64,000 nt of DNA from positions 40,328,501-40,392,500 of the forward strand of contig CM072812.1 of NCBI GenBank assembly GCA_037013495.1. Direction: 5' to 3'. Made by a program: the position numbers and the translations under genes. The notes under the pieces are model-generated. The model worked only from the letters and a program-made list of their open reading frames with translations, had not been told where the DNA came from and searched no databases. The DNA is from Hippophae tibetana (taxonomy: Eukaryota > Streptophyta > Magnoliopsida > Rosales > Elaeagnaceae). Positions 59,293 through 64,000 of this stretch are shown here, piece after piece. Positions within the stretch are counted from its first letter, which is position 1. Each line of letters starts with the position of its first letter.

Positions 59293-60756
59293 TGGTATAC
59301 CTATAAGGCTAAGCAAGCAAGTAATAAGAATGAACCATAAACACAATGTACAATAGAAATAACTTAAACATAGTATTTACTTTTATCTATTTTGAGGCTC
59401 AAAACACAGTGCACATAGATAATTACATAGGTATTTATTTTTATCTATTGATTAGGGTGCATATAAGGCTATGGAAATAGGTACATATGTACTTCCATTG
59501 TTTCAGTTAACAAAATTGAAACAATTAACTTTTCTTACCAAGAAAATATGGGAAACACCACATATACAATGGAAGTATTAAATAGTAGGACTCAAGGTAA
59601 TTTTCTAGTTCAGACTAAATTCAAACCTACATAGCATTCAGGCACAAATGTGCAGTGAATGCATGAATTTCTAGAGATCGCCTAAGTGTGTCCTCGTCTT
59701 CCTGTAAGACAATGTTAAAAAATATTAGAAAATCAACTTTTTCAAAAACTTAAGTTAATAAAATAAGCGACAAAAATATTTCCATGCATTATGAGACAAT
59801 ACAATAAAAATCAAGAATAAAGCAAGGTACAACTAAAAACACCAAAATCAACAATACATATGTATTTTCCTAGTAGAAAACATTCATTGGAAGGAGCTCA
59901 ACACAATGCTATTGTATGGTGACAATGGTTTTATGATTATGATTACCTCAAAAACCTAGCTGACACTGAAATTTTCAATCTTTACATTGTCATTTCAAGT
60001 TACCAAGGTTTAATACCTCCATGCACTACATTCTGATCCAGGAAAAAGAAATCAGTAACAAAATAGATAAAAATAAATACTATATGCTCAAAACACAATG
60101 CACATAGGTACTTACCAGAAAATAATATAGCAACAGCAATCTATAGTGTAACTATATAAATAATCTAACAAGAGACTTCAAGCAAAAATTATCATAAATG
60201 AATTGTTATCATCAACAGCTTGTGTGGTTCTCTCATTAATGAAGCTAATTAAGCACAACTATGGTGAGATAGCATAATGGCCAGCTAAAACTTCTCTGGT
60301 GAAACTACTCTACAACAAAAATAGGAAAATATATAATTACTCATTACAAGTTAATTGGTAAATAGTATATCAATAAATTTTTCTAAAAATACTATTTTCG
60401 GTCCTCTCTGTTTATTGTTACAGAAATGCTAGCCGGGGTGAAACAAGCATAACACCAGTACCAAGCCAAGCATCACCCACCAGCGCACCATCCCAACGAA
60501 CCAGCACTAGCACCAAGCCAAGCATCAGGCGACCAACACGTTCCATAAACCATACCAAGTGACCTTCCTAACAAATTTTCATAACCCATCTAAGAAATAT
60601 CCAGTATCCAAATTTCTCAACGTAAGTAAGTCTTTAGGCAGCTAGAAATAACCTCTATGTACCGATCGAGATTTGGTACCGAGAGTCATTTATAAAAGAA
60701 AAGATGAGTTTATGTTACCAAAAAGATTCAAGGAGTGGCCAAGGAACTACTATAGT

Positions 60757-60816
60757 GAGAGTGGAACAGAGGTTGGAACGCAGTGCGAGAGTGGAACAGA
60801 GGTTGGAACGCACTAG
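60757..60816. repeat. 30-bp tandem duplication
   Basis: Two near-identical 30-bp units starting GAGAGTGGAACAGAGGTTGG at 60,757 and 60,787. Confidence 0.9.
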
Positions 60817-61279
60817 TGCGAGGGTTTCGAGTAGAAAAAAGAATATACATCGCTATGCTAAGGTTTCGTGCGAGCAGTACTGAGGGAAATTAATTATATG
60901 AGTAATATATATATATATATATGTCAAAAAGAAGAAAACAAAATCAGAAAAAAAAAATTGAAAAAAAAGATGGAAAATGGAAAAGAAAAAAAAAGAAAAA
61001 ATTAATAAAAAAATTTAATGTTTAGTGTAAAAGAGAAAATTGAGAGTGAAAAACAAAAAAAAAGGAAAAAAAATTGGTAAAACACTTTGATGTTTGGTGT
61101 AAATTAAAGAGAAAAATTTGATAAAGTATATCTATCACCTCGGTTTTATAAAAATTGAAGTCATAGGGTATGTCTATGGCCTCGGTTTTAGAAAAATAGA
61201 GGCCAAAACCCTATAACCTTGATTTTTTTTAATAACCGTGGTTAAATGATTGAGACTATATGTATATATTTTAATAGTG

Positions 61280-63640
61280 GTGGGGGTTCCTTTTTCTCTC
61301 CTCTTTCTCCTGCCCTGATTTTAGAGATGTTCCAATACTTTCACTCTAATTTGTATGTAAATAATTTATATTATATATATTAGTGATTTATTTTATTAAA
61401 TAATATCTTAAAATGTAAAATTTTATTTTATGAAGATATTTATGTAATTTTATGATAATTAGATTTGAAAGTTTTTTCAAGAAATAAATATTTTGTTTAA
61501 CAAGAAGTTTTATAGATATAGTTTTTCAAACTGTTATAATTAAAGGTGTAGTAGATACTTAGAAATGAGTAAGATAATTTTACCGTAAAGTAAAAACCTT
61601 ATTATACATAAATTATTCAATTATTCAATATAGTTTTAGTTTTAATCATTCTGTAAAAAATATATATATTTATTTTCAATAAGTTACAAAACATATGTTT
61701 ATTTATATAGTAAGAAAAATGAAATATTTTTTTTGAGTGATATTAAAAATAAAACTACATATATAAAGGAGATTATTTTATGCAATTAAATCAAGTAAAA
61801 ATTAGATATAAACATTTCATATTAAATGTTGGTTCTTTCGAGGTCGTTCAAGTTAAAAACTAGTCATTAAATTCTATTTAATATTGAATTATAATTACTT
61901 AGATTATTTAAAATATTATTTTAATTATTATAAATTTTAAAGACTTTAATTAATATAATTAGTAAAAAAAATTATCTGCCATAATTTCTATAAAATAGAA
62001 ACTCATTCTTCCATATTGTTAATTTATTAGAGAGTATTCATCCACTAAAATAACTCCAATTATTTTTAATTAGAGAGATTGACAAGAAATCCTTCAAATT
62101 TGGATATCATTGTTATTCAGTGTCTAAAATTTTAAAAAAATAAATAAATTAAAAATAAATAAATATTATTTTTTATCAAATAATTAAAACACTATTAAAA
62201 CTAAAGTTTTTATAATAATAAAAGTGAAATATGTATTAAATTATTTTAAAAAATATTAACAATAATAATATTTTAATAGAAAAATTATTTCAAAATAAAT
62301 TTCATTTTTTTTAAAAAATAAAATAATAAAAATTAGTAAATTTTAAAGAAAATATTTTATGTAAAAAAAAAATTTATATTAATTTTCACTTTATAATTGT
62401 TAAAGGTTTAAGTTTTAATTTAATTTAATATAAAATTATTAAAATAATTTTTTTTTTACTTAATTGACATTTTTTAAAAAAAATTTAGGGTATTAAAAAC
62501 TACTTTTGTAATATTTGAGACTAAATGCATATTTAAGACTAAATCTAAAACACTTGGTCAATATTTTTCGGTTTGAAATTAATAATTTTTATTCAAATTT
62601 TGAAGAAAATATATATATGATTCACATAGGGATTAACTATAATTTACTTCATTTTACACCCCAGTAATTTCACACTAATTTTTCTTTTCGTATTATACTT
62701 GTTATTTACTCTGTGTTTCTTCGTATGTTTTTTTTTTTCAATACCGTTGGGAACATAAGTAGTTTATTTTCGCTGTACTAATAATTAAAACTAGTCACTT
62801 TTTCTTATTTCTTGTATTTCAGACCTCTTTTACCGGTGAATAAAACTAACCATAATTAGGGGCTTTTTATCTAAAACAAATTTAGAATAATATATTCTCA
62901 CGTAAATTTATACTATAGGACCATTTATGAATGTTTTTCATTTTTATTTCAATTTTTTCTTTACATATTTAATATTATATATAAATATGTTATTTTATTT
63001 AATGAAGATAATAATATTATGACTGTAAAATATAAAAAAAAAATCAATGAACTTCTTTAACACGTTATTTATTAAAACAATTCGGATAAAAAAATAATCA
63101 TATTAATGAAAGTAAATAATATTAAAAATAACACATTTAAAATAATGTTTTTTTATTATAATATGTCTTTTAATTATTTATAAATAATTATATATATTTA
63201 TTCTTTTTATGTGTCTTTAATTTAAATAAATTAGTGACATTTCTTATTTTTCTAAAAATATAGTTTAATGATTTAACTTCACCTATATTTAATTGTTGAC
63301 TGATTTTTATGCACATTCTCTTATATGTTGTCAATTTCAACATTTGTTTCCCGATCATATTTCATTTTTTTAATCTTGATATTTAAAGAGGGTGATGTTT
63401 CTAGCTCTATATAAATAATTTGAAAGAAATAATATATAAAATGATATCAATTTTTAAATAAATATAATCTAACCATATATATATATATATATTTAGTTAT
63501 AATTAAATATTTTTTATTTTAAAAATTTTTTGTTGATTTTAATTTTTAAATTTATTAATATTTATATATTTAAATAATTTCGTTTAAATTTATAAATATT
63601 ATTTAACTAAATCATTTTTCACGAAACTGTTTATAGAAAA
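61280..63640. other. AT-rich intergenic stretch near the right edge
   Basis: No gene or recognised element. A short AT run lies near 63,475-63,491 and a TATATAAATA string near 63,408. Confidence 0.5.
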
Positions 63641-63699
63641 TCAAATATTTATAAATAATACTAGAAATTTTTTGCCATGTATGTATCGTTGTAGACAAA

Positions 63700-63860
63700 G
63701 AAGTGGATCAAACATACATACATAGAGTGTCTATTCAGACTCTCTCTCCCTCCTGGCCTCTTCTCTCCGCCTCCCTTGTTTCTGTGTACTTCTGCTTCAT
63801 CTCTTTTATATGCTAGGAGGGACTTTTCTTTCAGGATAGCTGTTTTCACGGGGTATAATA
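63700..63860 (+). promoter_or_regulatory. Possible pyrimidine-rich 5' leader of a gene beyond the right edge
   Basis: The C/T-rich run at about 63,740-63,810 (CTCTCTCCCTCC, CTTCTCTCCGCCTCCC) is unlike the surrounding AT-rich DNA and resembles plant 5' untranslated leaders. A TTTATAAATAAT string about 80-90 bp upstream (63,648) could be its TATA box. The open frames in both directions here have no known motif. Inferred only; the window ends too soon to test it. Confidence 0.3.
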
Positions 63861-64000
63861 TAATTATTTTATATATACTTTTTTTATTTATGCTATTTTT
63901 TTCTTTCTCCGTTTGGTTCTTTCTTTACACGCTGGGACGGAACCAGCTTTTAGCATATAGAGGAGCCGTATTATACTAATATATAACATATATTTTATAA

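Larger units (their letters stand above)
58738..61279. mobile_element. Non-autonomous CACTA-like element
   Basis: The right end reads, in reverse complement, CACTATTAAAATATATACAT, then AGTCTCAATCATTTAACCACGG. The left end is CTACCATACATATGGTCTCG followed by a similar TTTTTAATCGTG, so the termini are imperfect inverted repeats with the left CACTA decayed. Subterminal copies of GGTCTCGGTTATT / CCTCGGTTTTA words occur in both orientations at 58,750-58,875 and 61,135-61,245, as usual in CACTA elements. No transposase inside. It carries two GC-richer repeat tracts. Confidence 0.65.

Noticed and set aside
1..64000. tRNA, rRNA or microRNA genes
   Set aside because: I saw no cloverleaf-type A/B-box pairs or rRNA sequence. 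Hairpins present are MITE or LTR inverted repeats.

Overview
This window looks like nuclear DNA of an AT-rich eudicot plant. The evidence is a spliced gibberellin 20-oxidase gene with canonical GT/AG introns, plus many decayed plant transposable elements: Ty1/copia, En/Spm-CACTA, MULE-like, MITEs, solo-LTR-like insertions and an old endogenous pararetrovirus. I cannot name the species. I support only one intact host gene, and it is cut by the left edge. Everything else with coding similarity is broken by stops and frameshifts.

Layout. (1) 1-2.44 kb: GA20-oxidase, minus strand. Exons 1 and 2 are present, exon 3 lies off the left edge, and intron 1 is filled by a diverged ~0.2-kb tandem repeat. 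(2) 2.44-6.0 kb: promoter-side intergenic DNA with microsatellites and antisense copia LTR fragments. (3) 6.03-15 kb: copia element A (LTR, gag, integrase, RT/RNase H, LTR), split by a 1,500-bp solo-LTR-like insertion with a 5-bp target duplication, and followed by a second, older internal region that shares the downstream LTR. A fold-back MITE sits in this second part. (4) 15-17.6 kb: non-coding, LTR-like. (5) 17.6-25.1 kb: degenerate CACTA element with TNP2, DUF4218/DUF4216-type and plant-transposase regions and a Ulp1-like protease remnant. (6) 26.3-29.6 kb: minus-strand copia element C with a Harbinger-type MITE in its LTR-like end. (7) 32-39.4 kb: minus-strand endogenous Caulimoviridae relic, split by ~3 kb that carries a ~190-bp tandem repeat. 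(8) 40.9-41.4 kb: CGGATCGGAT-rich repeat. (9) 42.2-48.9 kb: minus-strand copia element B with both short LTRs, split by a 1,883-bp solo-LTR-like insertion flanked by GACAC. (10) 49-56 kb: unassigned DNA, a palindrome-rich tandem repeat, a 33-bp minisatellite, a third copy of the solo-LTR family, and copia fragments. (11) 56-58.4 kb: a local direct duplication and a 1.1-kb MULE-like element with a perfect 9-bp target duplication. (12) 58.7-61.3 kb: non-autonomous CACTA-like element with internal minisatellites. (13) 61.3-64 kb: AT-rich DNA ending in a pyrimidine-rich stretch that may be the leader of a gene beyond the right edge.

The genes do not form a functional system. The window records one hormone-biosynthesis gene beside a nested transposon landscape. 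The best candidates for something undescribed are the non-coding LTR family whose 3' end is shared by copies near 10.2, 45.8 and 54.7 kb, the repeat inside the GA20-oxidase intron, and the palindromic repeat near 52.7 kb. All similarity calls were made by eye, without database searches.
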